From contig NC_057318.1 in assembly GCF_000687475.1 (NCBI RefSeq), positions 5,084,001 through 5,148,000 of the forward strand: a DNA stretch of 64,000 bases, written 5' to 3'. Made by a program: the position numbers and the translations under genes. This DNA comes from Ustilaginoidea virens (Eukaryota > Ascomycota > Sordariomycetes > Hypocreales > Clavicipitaceae). How positions within the stretch are numbered: the stretch's first letter is position 1; each line of letters starts with the position of its first letter. Positions 51,982-63,454 of the stretch are shown piece by piece. Below the pieces are notes generated by a model. It was given only the letters and a program-made list of their open reading frames with translations. It had not been told where the DNA came from and did not search any database.

Positions 51982-54900
51982 TTTGTGTGTGGTAGTATGA
52001 TACGACTGGGATAAACCACTGAATATGTGTTCGGGAAAGGGAAACAAAAAAAAAGGCACGCCCTACCAAATCGAAGCTTGAATGCATCGGAAACCGCACG
52101 TGTCGCCAAACCTACATTGCTGGGCGAGCGATGATGGCTCTGCAGCGAATCGTGGAACATTTCTTTTTGAAGCTCAATCTCCTTGCACTACTCCTCATTT
52201 CTCCATTTTTTTTTTTCCCTTTTCTTTTACGTCTTCTTCGTCACGACTCCATCGAAACATGCTAGTCCTGGGATGATGCACGATACGGCAACGACAACAG
52301 AGTCAAAGCCGTCGAGTCGAAATACTTCAACATGGGAAACAACACTAGCGCGTGATTACGTTTTTTCTTCTTCTATTTTGCTCCCTCTGTTTTATTCTGG
52401 AGGAGAAGAGGGGGCGGAGGGGGTGAAGGGTGGAAGAGGAGGGTGGTTTTCGGCCAAGATACCCAGCCCTTTCGAGGGGTTTCATTCATCTGACCCGACA
52501 TGAGAAAGCGCAACATCCTCGAATCTATGTTCTGTTCGATTTGTTTTGCCACATTGGTCACATGATTGTCGACTTTGCGTGCGCACGCCCGAAACTGCTG
52601 CGCGGCGTATTTGATTGAGAAGACTTTTTTCGACAGTTTGTTGCGGGCGTGGAGGAATGCGCGAGACTAAAATTTCGCTTGAAGATGAAAATCGGTCGGG
52701 GAATCGCATTGATATATCGGACTCTGTAATGTCCCAAGCATCTCTGTCAGTGATAATGGGGCAAAATGTGAGGGTAGATAGATGATGAGCAATGGCTTGG
52801 GCAGCACACGACCTGTCCAGCTAGTCTAACGTGCCAGACACGAATTTGCTAAACCGTCGGGGAATTGATTCCTTTTTGCACATTCTCCTTCCTTTTACAT
52901 TTTCTTGTTCCCTTTCTTTGTTTTCTTCCTTTTTTCCTCTCTTCCTTTCTTCCTGTCTTCCTTTCTTCCTTCCCCCCTTTCTCCCTTTCTCCCTTTTGCT
53001 GTCGACAATCTCACCCTGTCCATCCTCCTCAACGCAACTGGTGCATTCCCGAATTGCTGTGGAACCGGCTGCTGTGAAACAAGTTCACGGCTCGATGACG
53101 ACCCAAGTTTTTTGCTCCACTGCCGGAGACCACATCTTTTGACAATGATGCCGTCACCCATCCCAGCATCCACAAGCAAACTCGAGTTTGGCACACGCGA
53201 GGGGGGGCAGGTGAACAAAAAAGAGGAGTGAAAAATGAACAACCTCGTTCAGATGTAGACTCGGGCATACGCAGAGACATGTTCAACATTGACCCTACAC
53301 GAGGCAGTCCGCAGCCGCCATGCATGATACGAACCTGCGCGTACCGTGTTTGCCGCCTCGGGCCAACCAAAGTAGCTATTTAGCTACCTCACTCCGCACC
53401 TAGGTACCCCGTACGTAGGTAGACAACGGCGTCCTTTGGCCAGTTGCACCATGCCGGTTCTTACGTGACGGGGGGTGTCTGGATCCGTGGCCGTCTTGGG
53501 GCGGTTTCCAGGTCCTTGTTCACTGCGAACTGCAGACTGGTTCCAGGATGCCCGCACCTGGCGCCGCGAAACGACATGCATCGTGATTCGAATCGTGTAT
53601 TTTTAGCTGCGCCCAAGACAGTAACGGCACCTGGGCGCAGGACCCAGCTGCTGCCTCGGGCCTTTGGAGGCAGCCAGCGCTTGGGTGCCAGCGAGCGAGT
53701 GTGGTGACGGAGCATTCTGTTTTGGATAAGGAGACCTGCTGGAAAAGGCCTGGCAGTTTTTAGTTTCGTGGTTGTGATGCGTACCAGGCAGGCCATTGGA
53801 AGTGGAGCTGCGGGCAGACCGATACATACACGTAGCGTCATTGTCTGAGCCACCGCCCAGGCTGCTTTGGCAATTCTCCGAATCCTCCCCAGAATGGGAC
53901 ACGGCTGCATGAGGGACGCTCGGTCGCCGAGGGGTGTGGTCTGGTCTGGTCTGGTCCTGATTATGCATGCACTCCCTCGGCTGTTTCTGGACGCGGCAAC
54001 ACACCACGCAACACAGAGCCTCGCCCGGCAGGCCAGGACGTACTGTAAAAGACGAGATGCCATTTGATAGATGCGACAAACGGCGAGAATGCGGCGCCTC
54101 AGGTCCTGCTCGCTCTTGGCTGGCGTCTCTGGCTGGCGTCTCTGGCTGGCGTCTCTCTCGCTCGGCAGCCAAGCCGGTGCGAAGAAAAGAATCCGTGAGA
54201 CGTGGGCGTGGGTTTCCTCGTCTGTTTCTTATAGCTGACTGCTCTTGTGTGCGTCCGACAACATCGCAGAAACGGCTCATTGCTTCGCTTCTTCTGCCGT
54301 TTCCCCCCTGCCCCATTACTTCTTCGGCGTTTCCGACGACCATATATACGTGACGCATGAAGGGTCACGGCTCCCCGGCAAATAGATACGATTCACCGAT
54401 AATCGGAACAGTTTCCGAGAGCAGCTATGACGGCGGCTCATGACTTTTGAGAAGCTCATGAGATGGGAGTCAAAGGCCGGAACGCGTGCTCAAGGATGGG
54501 TATTTACAGCGATGGCGGATGACCCCGGAGCAAGAGTGGTTCGCTTGCAACAGCCACCGCGCCAGCTCTAACAGAGTCTGGGGCCGGGTTCCGACATGCC
54601 TGTCGCTGATGGACGTGGCCAGGGAGGAGATGTCGGCAAAAGGACAAATGTACAGCGCTTGCGACTGCTTTCTGGTTGAAGACTGCCCGCTTTCCCACGA
54701 GCATCATCAGAGGTGGCGGAAACCCTGGACCCAATGGTCGGGAAAGGGGGCCAGACACCGCCCGGTCTGGATACGCGTCGTCATCGGTCTGGCGTTGGTT
54801 GCCCTGGAGCTTTTTTAACCTGTCCGCTCTATTTCGTGCGATACATTGCAACTGGCTCCCGGAGGAGCCGGGCTCGGCGGATGAGAAACTCGTGGAATAT

Positions 54901-55449
54901 CGCAGAGTCAGCCGCGAGCAAGTTCTGTCCGGAATCGCGTCTGAAGCATAGGGGATCCGTGGTACCCGCGCCGTAGTAAGTCGCCATGGCCGCCAACAGA
55001 CTCTCGATTCTTAATAGTGGTCACCTCTCTTGGCCCGTTACAGGCAGCATGAAAGAAAGCTTCAGATAGCCATCATTGAGCGAGCCAAGGTGGCAAACGA
55101 GTGAACAATGCATTGTTCACTTGCTTCTGTGGTCAAAGCAACGGACGCCCCCGACACATGACGTCAGCAGCCACCTCTGTTCGGCATGGAAACATAATTT
55201 CCCCCGAAACTACCAGACACTCCGCACGTGACGACGGGTCCTTTTCTTTCCCTCCTCCTCAACCAACCTCACAGAATCCCATCCTCGTCAAAGAGCTGCC
55301 AACTGGCTTGTCCCGCCACACCCAACAAGTCCCGAGGGCGTAGCCGACGCCAAAATGTCCCGTTTCCGGAAATCCCGTCAAAAAGCGAAATCGACCTGAC
55401 CCTCCCCCCAACCCCCAAAAAAACCGAGAGAGGGAAAAAAAAAGAAAGG
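51982..55449. other. Intergenic, 3.5 kb, no gene supported
   Basis: Holds T runs at 52205-52232, a CTTCC-rich stretch at 52905-52998, a 13-bp repeat at 54118-54156, CACCTAGGTACC-type sequence at 53398-53408 and 53416-53424. The longest open frames (200-250 codons on the minus strand at 53.4-54.4 kb) overlap each other and show no domain or splice support. The final part is the MTG1 promoter and leader, ending in a purine run (55420-55449). Confidence 0.5.
54118..54156. repeat. 13-bp tandem repeat (GGCTGGCGTCTCT)x3
   Basis: Three perfect head-to-tail copies in the gene-free interval. Confidence 0.95.
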
Positions 55450-56475
55450 ATGGCGCGCTTCGTGCCTCGCGATTCCTTTACCGTACCCTCGTCCATTCCC
55501 AAGACGTACTTCCTGGGCCACCACCTTGCCGGCGCCAACAAGATCCGGTCGATCCTCTCGAGCATATCGCTCGTCATCGAATGCCGCGACTTCCGCCTGC
55601 CTCTGTCGACGCAGAACCCCACGCTGGAGCGAAGCGTGGCCGGGCGCGAGCGCCTCCTCGTGTACACAAAGTCCGACCTGGGGACCGACACGCCCGGCGC
55701 GAAGCCGCTGCTGCGCCGGCTGCACGGCGACGACAACGTGGTCTTCTGGGACAAGACCAGGCCCGCGACCACGGGCGCTCTGCTCGCGCGGCTCAAGCGC
55801 GCCGCGCGGGAGCAGGACTCGCTGACGGGCCTGCGGGCCCTGGTGGTCGGCGTGCCCAACGTCGGCAAGAGCACCTTGCTCAACGCCCTGCGGAGCGCCG
55901 GCGGCGCGGCGGGCGGGGGCAAGAAGGCAAAGGCGGCCAGGACGGGCGACCAGGCCGGCGTGACGCGCAAGGTCGGCACGGCCGTCCGCGTCGTGGCGGC
56001 CGAGGACGCGGGCGGCGTGGCGGGCGGCGTGTTCGTCCTGGACACGCCGGGCATCTTTCAGCCCTACGTGGGGGACGGCGAGACCATGATCAAGGTCGCT
56101 CTCGCGCACGGCATCAAGAAGGGCCTGATTCCGGACGAGGTCCTCGCCGACTACCTGCTCTATCGGATGAACCGGTGGGATCCCAGCTTGTACGGGCGCT
56201 ATTGCGAGCCCACCAACGATGTCAACGACTTCTTGACGGCTGTGGCGAGGCGCGACGGGAAGCTCAAGCCCGGCGGGCTGCCGAACTGGCAAGAGGCTGC
56301 GGCGCGGATCCTCTCCCAGTGGCGGGAGGGGAAGCTGGGGCGATTTGTGCTGGACGAGCTCGGGGAGGCCGGCATCCGCAACCACGAGCTGCTGCTGGCG
56401 CAGCCGGCCTTGAGTTTGCATCAGGCTAGGAAGGCACAAAAGGAGGCGAGAAAGGCCCGGGACGCAGGGGACTAG
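55450..56475 (+). CDS. MTG1: Mitochondrial ribosome-assembly GTPase, Mtg1 type
   Basis: Single exon, 341 aa. A circularly permuted GTPase of the YlqF/YawG group: the G4 motif TKSD (73-76) precedes the P-loop GVPNVGKST (134-142) and the G3 motif DTPG (198-201). A glycine/lysine-rich insert lies between G1 and G3 (AGGAAGGGKKAKAARTGDQAGVTR); T of AGVTR is the G2 threonine. C-terminal helical part PDEVLADYLLYRMN and an RKAQKEARKARD tail. In yeast Mtg1 acts on the inner membrane in assembly of the mitochondrial large ribosomal subunit; the same role is inferred. The chosen ATG follows a purine-rich leader. GC content of the codons is high compared with neighbours, as for the Hsp31-like and SDH3 genes. 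Confidence 0.88.
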   Translation: MARFVPRDSFTVPSSIPKTYFLGHHLAGANKIRSILSSISLVIECRDFRLPLSTQNPTLERSVAGRERLLVYTKSDLGTDTPGAKPLLRRLHGDDNVVFWDKTRPATTGALLARLKRAAREQDSLTGLRALVVGVPNVGKSTLLNALRSAGGAAGGGKKAKAARTGDQAGVTRKVGTAVRVVAAEDAGGVAGGVFVLDTPGIFQPYVGDGETMIKVALAHGIKKGLIPDEVLADYLLYRMNRWDPSLYGRYCEPTNDVNDFLTAVARRDGKLKPGGLPNWQEAAARILSQWREGKLGRFVLDELGEAGIRNHELLLAQPALSLHQARKAQKEARKARDAGD

Positions 56476-57078
56476 TCCAACCCACGCACGCAGCATTTGT
56501 CCAATGTGCCGAATCCAGTGCCAAACCTAGGTACCCAAGTCAGTGCATTGACGTGACTTGTGCGGTGGTTCGTTGAACAGGCCAACAGGGTGATGATGCG
56601 TGCCCCGCGACTGTGCCGTAAAAAGGACAAAAAAAATGTGATTTCCATCCGTCGCCCATCTTTTGCATCGCTCCGTCAAATCTCCATAGTCAATATTTCC
56701 TTGCTGCAGAAAAAGAAGCAAGCGCGAGACGAGAAGGGTATGCTAAGCAAGAAACAAATGAAACCAAAGCCAATCCTAACAGCGCGCCTTTAGATATCTG
56801 GATTCCCGCATGCCAACATCATGGTCGCATTCAACATCCCCCCCCCCCCATGTAAGTTGCCCGCTGCGCCTGGATACAAATCAAACCGTCCCAAACCACA
56901 ATAGCTGAGTCCTCATACAATTGTTGCTGCGACTCCTCTCCACCCTGCACAAGAGTCGCGCAAGTCGCAGCAACAAAAAAGACAAAAGAAAAGCCTCCCA
57001 GCCCTCCTTCAAGAAATGAGTCTCCCCGATAATGCCGAAAAGGACAGCAGCACACAGGTTCTTCCTTTGCATCTTCAA
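56476..57078. other. Tail-to-tail spacer between MTG1 and CTI6
   Basis: 603 bp with a short C run at 56839-56849 and CTAGGTACC at 56527-56534. No gene seen. Confidence 0.5.
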
Positions 57079-59218
57079 TCATGCGTACTGATTCTGCCAT
57101 TTGACCATGTCTCGCGTGAGCACGTCCATCATTTCCATGTAGCTCAGCTTCCTGAAGTTGTTGGTGTTGGAGGAGCACGAAATGTCGCCGAGGTCAACGT
57201 CAGAATTCGTCTGGGCCGACTCTTGCTTTTCTTGCGGGGTCTCTCGCCCGCTGACGCTCGGGCTCAAAGGCGCTTCCGTTGCCAAGTCAACTTGAGTTCT
57301 CGATATAAACTCCATGATGGCAGCCACGCGACGCTTCATGTCGAGCATGCTCATCTTGTTGACCGTGTTTCCCTTTCCTCTCGAGCCTCGGTTCTCAGTA
57401 GCGGACGACTTGGATTGGCCTGTAGTAGTGGCAGTGGTAGTAGCAGTTGTGGTGGTGGTGGAGGAGGTGGCAGTAGCAGCAGCAGGCTCGGCTCCTTTTT
57501 GAAGGTCTCGAGACATTGAGCGAGCCGGCGATCCCCCGTCAACGTCTCGATCTTTTGTGTATTGGTTTTTGCCTTTGCCCCGTCTATTGCTTCGAGCTCC
57601 TCTCTTGTGAGAGCTGCTGGTTGTGGGATGGCTAGTTGGTGGGGTACCTGGAGCTTGCAAGATTGAAGGCGACCTCTCTTTCGTAGGCGATTCCACAGGC
57701 TTGTGCTGATTCACCTTGGCAGATGCAGCGAGGGGTATCTCTTCGGAGAGATCCGAGTCTAAGTTTCACGAGTTGTTAACAAGGCCATCCTACTTCGGTC
57801 GCAGGACCCAGGACATAAGAAAAAAGAAAGGAAAGCAAATTACCGTCTGCTCGCCGGCGGTCTGCTCGGCCTTTGCGTGCGTTTGTGGCTTCTTGCCGTA
57901 CGCGTTCTTTGTCGTCCTTTTCAGCAGTTTCTAGCTGATGCCTGTGACTCCTCGCTGATGCTTTAGCCCCGTTGCGGGCTTCCATATTGTCCTCGGAAGC
58001 TTCGTCTTCCACATGGTTTGGTTTCTCGACAGGACGGGGAGAGACAGATCGGGAGCTTGTTCGCTGCCGTTTGACAATGGCATTGTTGTTGCTGCACAGG
58101 AAATTAGCGCCGCCAAAACCGCAGAGACCAAGGAAATGAGGTGGCACAAACTCTTCGCTTCCACTTCTCCCTCGTTTGGTACGCCTGGCATTTGACTCGA
58201 CTGAGTCATTAGTCTTTTCTTCCTTGCTGATTTCTATCGCTCGCCGCAACTGCTCGTCATCGTAGGCAGCATCTCGACTGTTCATTGTAGATCTTCGCTT
58301 GGAGGACTGCGTAGCCGTGCCCGGGCGGGAATTTTTGGAAGAGTTTTTGTCATCTTTGGCAATAGAGGCCGCTCGCGAGGTGGCGCGTGATTGTCGACTT
58401 AGAGGTACATATTTTGAGTACTTTTGACTGTAATCAAAATCTGTCAGAATCCCTTTTGGCCATGTAGAGCAAGTTTACCGATACGGGCTGCTGGTTCCAG
58501 GGAACTTGCTGCTCGCCCCCCTCCTGGTTCGGCGAAGAGGTTCTTGTATCAAAGAACCGTAATTCAGAAGCTTTAACAAGTCGAAGAAGTGGCTGCTCAC
58601 AGAGAGGGGCCCCCAAGAGGCCGAGGTTTTCTGGACTAGGTGTTGCAAAAACAAGGTAACTCACCCGTTGGTGGCAGCATGTATTTTGTGGAGGTCTTTC
58701 CGACATTGCTCGCAGAAATACTCGTCAGGCGAGCTTTCTGCACTGAAGATGCCGACGCAAGCTCCGTGTTGCCAGACTTTGCAAACGTCGCATTGAACAA
58801 AAAACCCAGTGACTTCATCTGTGAGTTCAATTGCCGCAAAAATGTCGGCATCAGGGCCATTGACGGGGGGGGGGCCAGGATAATCCTCCGAGCCACAGAG
58901 ACAGCGGACAGCCTCATCTTCCTCCTCTGGCAAATCGTCACTGCCATGAGCCATGTCTATGTTGTCGCTCCGTGAGTTGCGGTCGCTGTCGTCGTTTTGT
59001 CCGCGCTTGCGTCTCCTGCCCAACAAAGTATCGTCGAAGTCGTCGAGTGGCTCAGAAGACAGTGAGATGCTCGGAGTCGACTTTTCCGACGAGGGCTTGT
59101 TGATTGATCGGGTGTTTCTCTCCACACGCCCAGATGCGTTCGATGAGGAGGATGACGGCTGTGACTGAGAATTGGTCGCGCGAGCTCGTGAGGATCGCCG
59201 AGGCGACGGAGGTGCCAT
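57079..59218 (-). CDS. CTI6: PHD-finger protein Cti6, Rpd3L histone deacetylase component
   Basis: Chromatin reader; yeast Cti6 binds H3K4me3 and belongs to Rpd3L, with roles in iron-responsive transcription. Exons in gene order 59218-58665, 58427-58152, 58091-57844 and 57758-57079 give 585 aa. The PHD finger shows the C4HC3 pattern Cys106, 108, 143, 146, His151, Cys154, 169, 172, with a long insert between the first and second zinc pairs. After the PHD, HKIHAATNGQKYSKYVPL crosses the first intron and SSKRRSTMNSRDAAYDDEQLRRAIEISKEE is the second conserved block. The rest is Ser/Thr-rich with a (T/A)n run. The C-terminal segment ends SYMEMMDVLTRDMVKWQNQYA, a helical conserved tail. The 60-nt second intron (58092-58151) keeps frame and, if retained, would add 20 residues (FVPPHFLGLC...). 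Confidence 0.88.
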
Positions 59219-61490
59219 TTGATAAATGGACTGAGGCGCGTGATGTGTGAAAGAGAGCAGCGAGCGGCCAACAACAGTCTACAATACTCTGCGCTATATC
59301 CAATGATGCTCTGAATTGGGTGTCAGAGCCAGAGGAGGGAGGGAAAGGAAGGGGGGGGGGGGTCTCCGAACGGATTGGCCGTAATAGACGGGGGCGACGA
59401 GTTGTGGTGTTGACGAAAATGGCTGATGGCGCGGATAAGGTTGCAGCTGGTCAAAGAGACGAGCACTTCATGTGAGATGAGCTGCAGGTCTGTATCGGGG
59501 ATTGGCTAGCTGTCATGACGGCAGCAGGCCAGAAAGCAAAGAAAACGAGCTTGAGGTCATGAGATACGCCCGAATAGCGGAGGGGAAATTGGAGCAGAAC
59601 AAGAGATGCCAGGAAGGGATGTGCTGGGCGCGAAAGGTACCTATTCTCGTATGGGAAACTCGAGTGCGGCGGGCGGAATCCGACCGCGGTGGGAGCTGAG
59701 TGCCTCCAACCCACCGGACCGCCCAAGTACCAAGGTACATGTGCCCTGTACCCTATGTACGGTACCTACCTGTAGGTACCTAGCTACCTAGGTACCTAGG
59801 TACCTACCTAATGTACCTGGTAATAGGTACCTGGGTACCTACCTCTGCCGTAGGGCATCAGCTCTAGCCCTGACGCCGCCACAATCATCCATATCTCGCG
59901 AGATTCGATTCTAAATTACGATTCTGGTCACTGCTTGCATGGGCATGCGGCTGCTGGTAGTCATGTACGCGCGGAGCTTGATTCTGGAGGACTCGTGCTA
60001 TGTTGTGTTTGCATTCTTGGCCGTCTCGAAAAGTCAAAAAGACAACCCCCCCCTGGGCGTGGTGCTTCTCCGCGACATCCCCGCCACTCCGTCCCGCTTT
60101 GCCGAACGGAGGGGCTGGGAAATGCAGAGGCAGCGCAGCGCCAGTGCAGCGCAACTCGCACGTGCCAAGATTATTTCACTCTCGAACAAGTCTCGCACCA
60201 GACGTACGTCCAGAGCAACACACGGTGGGAATGGTGTGGTACGGGCGTGTTCATCACGAACCGGAAATACCTGCAGACTCGTCCGTACTCTGCGCAGACT
60301 GCTGATAATTACAGACAACGGACCACAGACTGCGGACTCTAGACTAGCACAAATTAAATTCATTTCGTCATCGGGGGGGGGGGGAGTCCACCCTGCCGCT
60401 ACGTCCGTACTCTACTCTACTCCGTGGTTGCTGGCTCGTAGCGTGACAGGCCACCTTTGCTTACCTAATCTCCCGTGGTTCAGGCTCAGGCTGGCTGCTG
60501 GTGCACAAGCCCACCGCCGCCTCCTAACCACAACTGCGACTTGTCAATGGCTGCTGCTCAATCTCAAACCACATGTATGCTATTTCCCTCGACCTTTGCA
60601 CCAAACCGTCGATTTCGTCTCTTTTGATACCCGCAGCCACTTTTCTTGGCAGTTTGTAAACTCTTTTTTGCATAGCTCAGGGGATCCAACGCCTGCTCTC
60701 TGTGCTCTCGAGACCTTGCTCCTTCGACTTCGCCCGTGGTGTCCCTCAATCGGTAAGTCTACGTGTCACCTGCTCTGGCAGCGAGAGAGAAGCTCGGAAG
60801 GACATGAGAGGTTTCGGCATGAACCTATGTCCTTTGCCTCCCATGAGCTTCGGCCTCGACTTCTACCCCAAGTTTCCGCTGCACTCCTGTCCAGCACTGC
60901 CAAGCTTGAATCACCTCGACAAACCTGCCAATTTTCTGACTACGAACAAGGAGCGCCTATCGGGACCCAACCGGGAACACGCATCTCTCAATCACGCTCC
61001 ATCCGTCGAATAGCTGCCGTAGCAGAGGTCAAGTCAGAGCTATTGCAGGTTGCTGTTGGGCTGAAACCCGTCAACTTTCTCGACCAGCTTGACCCAGTTG
61101 CAAGTGCTAGCCACCAGAACCCCTGGTTGCCGCTTCCGCTTCCTCTACCTCGGGGCCTACTTCTAGGAGGTGTGGAATCTCGTGCCAACCATGTTTGATG
61201 GGTACGCGTTCCCTTCCAAATTGACGCTTTGAGACAACACAGACAACACAGTATTTCATGTTCTGCCGCTACCGCACCCTTCCCTTACACCATTCGCCTC
61301 ATCGGCTTCATGCACTCTCAAGTGCGGGGCAGCCAGGGCTATGGCTCCGTCCATCTTATCCTTCATCGTATCCTTACCTTGCTTTGCTTTCTCCATGAGA
61401 CCGTGCTTTGCAGTCCCCGGCCTCTTGGTACCGACAATTGTTTGTTGGCTAACGTTGAGGTTCTGTTGGCCTCGGACAGAGTGTAGTCAG
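59219..61490. other. Intergenic, 2.3 kb, possible 5' untranslated exons of the next gene
   Basis: Contains the ACCTAGGTA array, a G run at 60374-60384 and one open frame (59939-61198, 419 codons) that looks like chance sequence. A GTAAGT donor at 60752 and a TAGTCAG acceptor ending right before the ATG at 61491 suggest a spliced leader. No other gene seen. Confidence 0.45.
59714..59845. repeat. Array of ACCTAGGTA / GGTACCTA units
   Basis: At least eight overlapping GGTACCTA or CCTAGGTA units in about 120 bp, for instance at 59785-59805. Many are palindromic or near-palindromic. Confidence 0.85.
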
Positions 61491-63454
61491 ATGATGTCAC
61501 CGGATACTGTGTCGGCGCTATTTCCAGATCGGCCCATACGGCCGCTGCCCAAACGTCGACTTCGCGAACGCTTAACGCCAGAAGTTGCGGGTGCAATCAG
61601 GTACCCCCCAAGGACACGGGGTGCCTTGCCGCTTTTTCATTACCCTCCTTTCACCGTAAAGGAGGAAGGTGGCCAGCTCGACATCAATTCCCACAAATTG
61701 ATGCAAAACAACGACACTGCCTGCGCTGTGGTACGACAACAAAACGAGACAGTGACAAAGGACGGGAGGGAGCCTTCTGGTGCGGTCTGGAGTTCGCTCG
61801 TGCCGACATCTCCGGGGGAGACATCGTCCCGAACTCATCAACCGGTTCGACCAGACCAGCCGCGGCGTACCGACCCTCAAGCTCCTCCATCAATCACCTC
61901 GTCCATTGACGGGTATGACTCTTTCGAAAATACAAACAATAAGAAGAAACGAAAGATACCATCCGCTGGAGACTTGTCGGTTAATGGAGCTCACGGACTC
62001 GGTAGCGAAGCTGCTGCCCCAACACTGTCCACTGACCCGACCACCCCCGTCAACGAAGGCACCCAAGTCGTTGACAGATTCCATCACGGACCTACGAGCC
62101 CATCGCCATCAGGAACACATGTCGCAAATAGTCAAGGATTCTCCGGCCCCGGACGAGGAAGGTTTGGGCGCTCGAGGAAGGGTAGGAGCCCGCTGCGAGC
62201 GCTGCCTGACGGCAACAATGCGTGGCCAGTTCAGCCCATGAACTCGGGCACGGCTCAGTGGTCTGGTAAGGCAGCCCCCGTCGAGAAATTTTTCGTCCTT
62301 GGGCCTTTTGCATGTCGGCCTTTGTGTCACCGAGGGCACTATATTCTCTCGGATTGTAAACTTTTACACGTGCCTGTTGCCCACGCTGCTGGGTTCCATT
62401 ACTGTCTGCTCAGCTCAGCTTTCAACTCACTGCATTTGATGGTCGTAGTCTAGTCAGGTTGCCGTTCTCTGCCCCTGCAACATTATCATGAATCTCGTTT
62501 TGGTTCATGGCTCGATCTTTTTTTTCCCCTGTGGTTTTTTGGGTTCTTCTTTCTTGGATCTAATCGCTAACTTGCCCTTGTTTTTAGAAAATGATCGAGG
62601 GGGTATCATTTCCAGCGCCATTGCCAATGCCGGAAAGCTTCCCCTCCCCTCCCTGGGGCAGGAGAACATAAGTCTTCTCCAGCAACATTCTTCTACTCTT
62701 AAAACCGCATCAACCTCGGGTCAATTCACTTTCACGTGTGTTTCGCAAGTGCCTGGAACTGTGCGGTGGCCTGGTAAGATTTGCATCATCGCCCAGAAAG
62801 TGAAGGATTTGTGCTCATTCCGCTGCAGGCCAGCTGCCCTCACACGCCGTTGCTACGCAAGCTCCTGAGTTGTCTTCGTCGAATGCGAATGTTGAAGCGC
62901 ACAATGCGTCGGTAATTGCCGGCCCCGGTAAAGCTGGACAGTCACGCAGGTCAGGTCGCCGTCGGCTGGAAGAGGAGTTGATGGCAGCAGCACGCCGTCG
63001 TAGACAGATGGCAGCGGACAGCTTCTATCATAACCCGCCCAGCATTGAGGACATGTGGGTCTGCGAGTTTTGCGAGTATGAACGGATCTTTGGTGAACCG
63101 CCTCGAGCCCTCATTAGGGACTATGAAATCAAGGACCGCCGCCAACGCCAAGAAGAAGCCGAGCGAAAGAGGCTTCTTGAAAAAGCCAAGGCAAAGAGCA
63201 GGAAGAGCAGGAAGAATGGGAAAGCACCCAGCAAGGGCGGTCACACCGGCAGTCACCATGATGAACATGGTCCACCTGATTTTGCCGAGGATCAAGACGC
63301 ATCCCCAATGCATCAGGGACACAGCCACTCGACACAATCCGAAGAGGATTATGAGGTTGTGCATGAAAACAGGCACACCGCGACGCTCTCTGAGCGCGTT
63401 CATCCACCTGGTACTCATTACGGGATTGTTGACAGCACACGAGTCAAAACCTAG
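61491..63454 (+). CDS. Uncharacterised 528-aa protein with CxxC motif and charged C-terminal coiled coil
   Basis: Exons 61491-62265, 62588-62773 and 62829-63454 close in frame (phase 1 at both junctions). I do not recognise the family. The N-terminus MMSPDTVSALFPDRPIRPLPKRRLRERLTPEVAGAIRYPP has the look of a conserved motif: arginine- and proline-rich, reading 'FPDRPIRPLPKRRLRERL'. The middle (about 70-330) is disordered and rich in S, T, P and N, with a basic KKKRKIP nuclear-localisation-like stretch. The C-terminal third has GQSRRSGRRRLEEELMAAARRRRQMAADSF, then MWVCEFCEYERIFGEPPRALIRDYEIKDRRQRQEEAERKRLLEKAKAK, with a CxxC pair that may bind metal and a highly charged helix. It is probably nuclear; a function is not assigned. 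An upstream exon is possible because an acceptor lies next to the ATG. Confidence 0.78.

Noticed and set aside
53461..54358. 200-250-codon minus-strand frames in the 52-55.4 kb gap
   Set aside because: Two overlapping frames with low-complexity, R/S/P-rich products and no recognisable domain or start context.
55378..56496. 372-codon minus-strand frame opposite MTG1
   Set aside because: Antisense shadow of a GC-rich gene; the + strand has ordered GTPase motifs.
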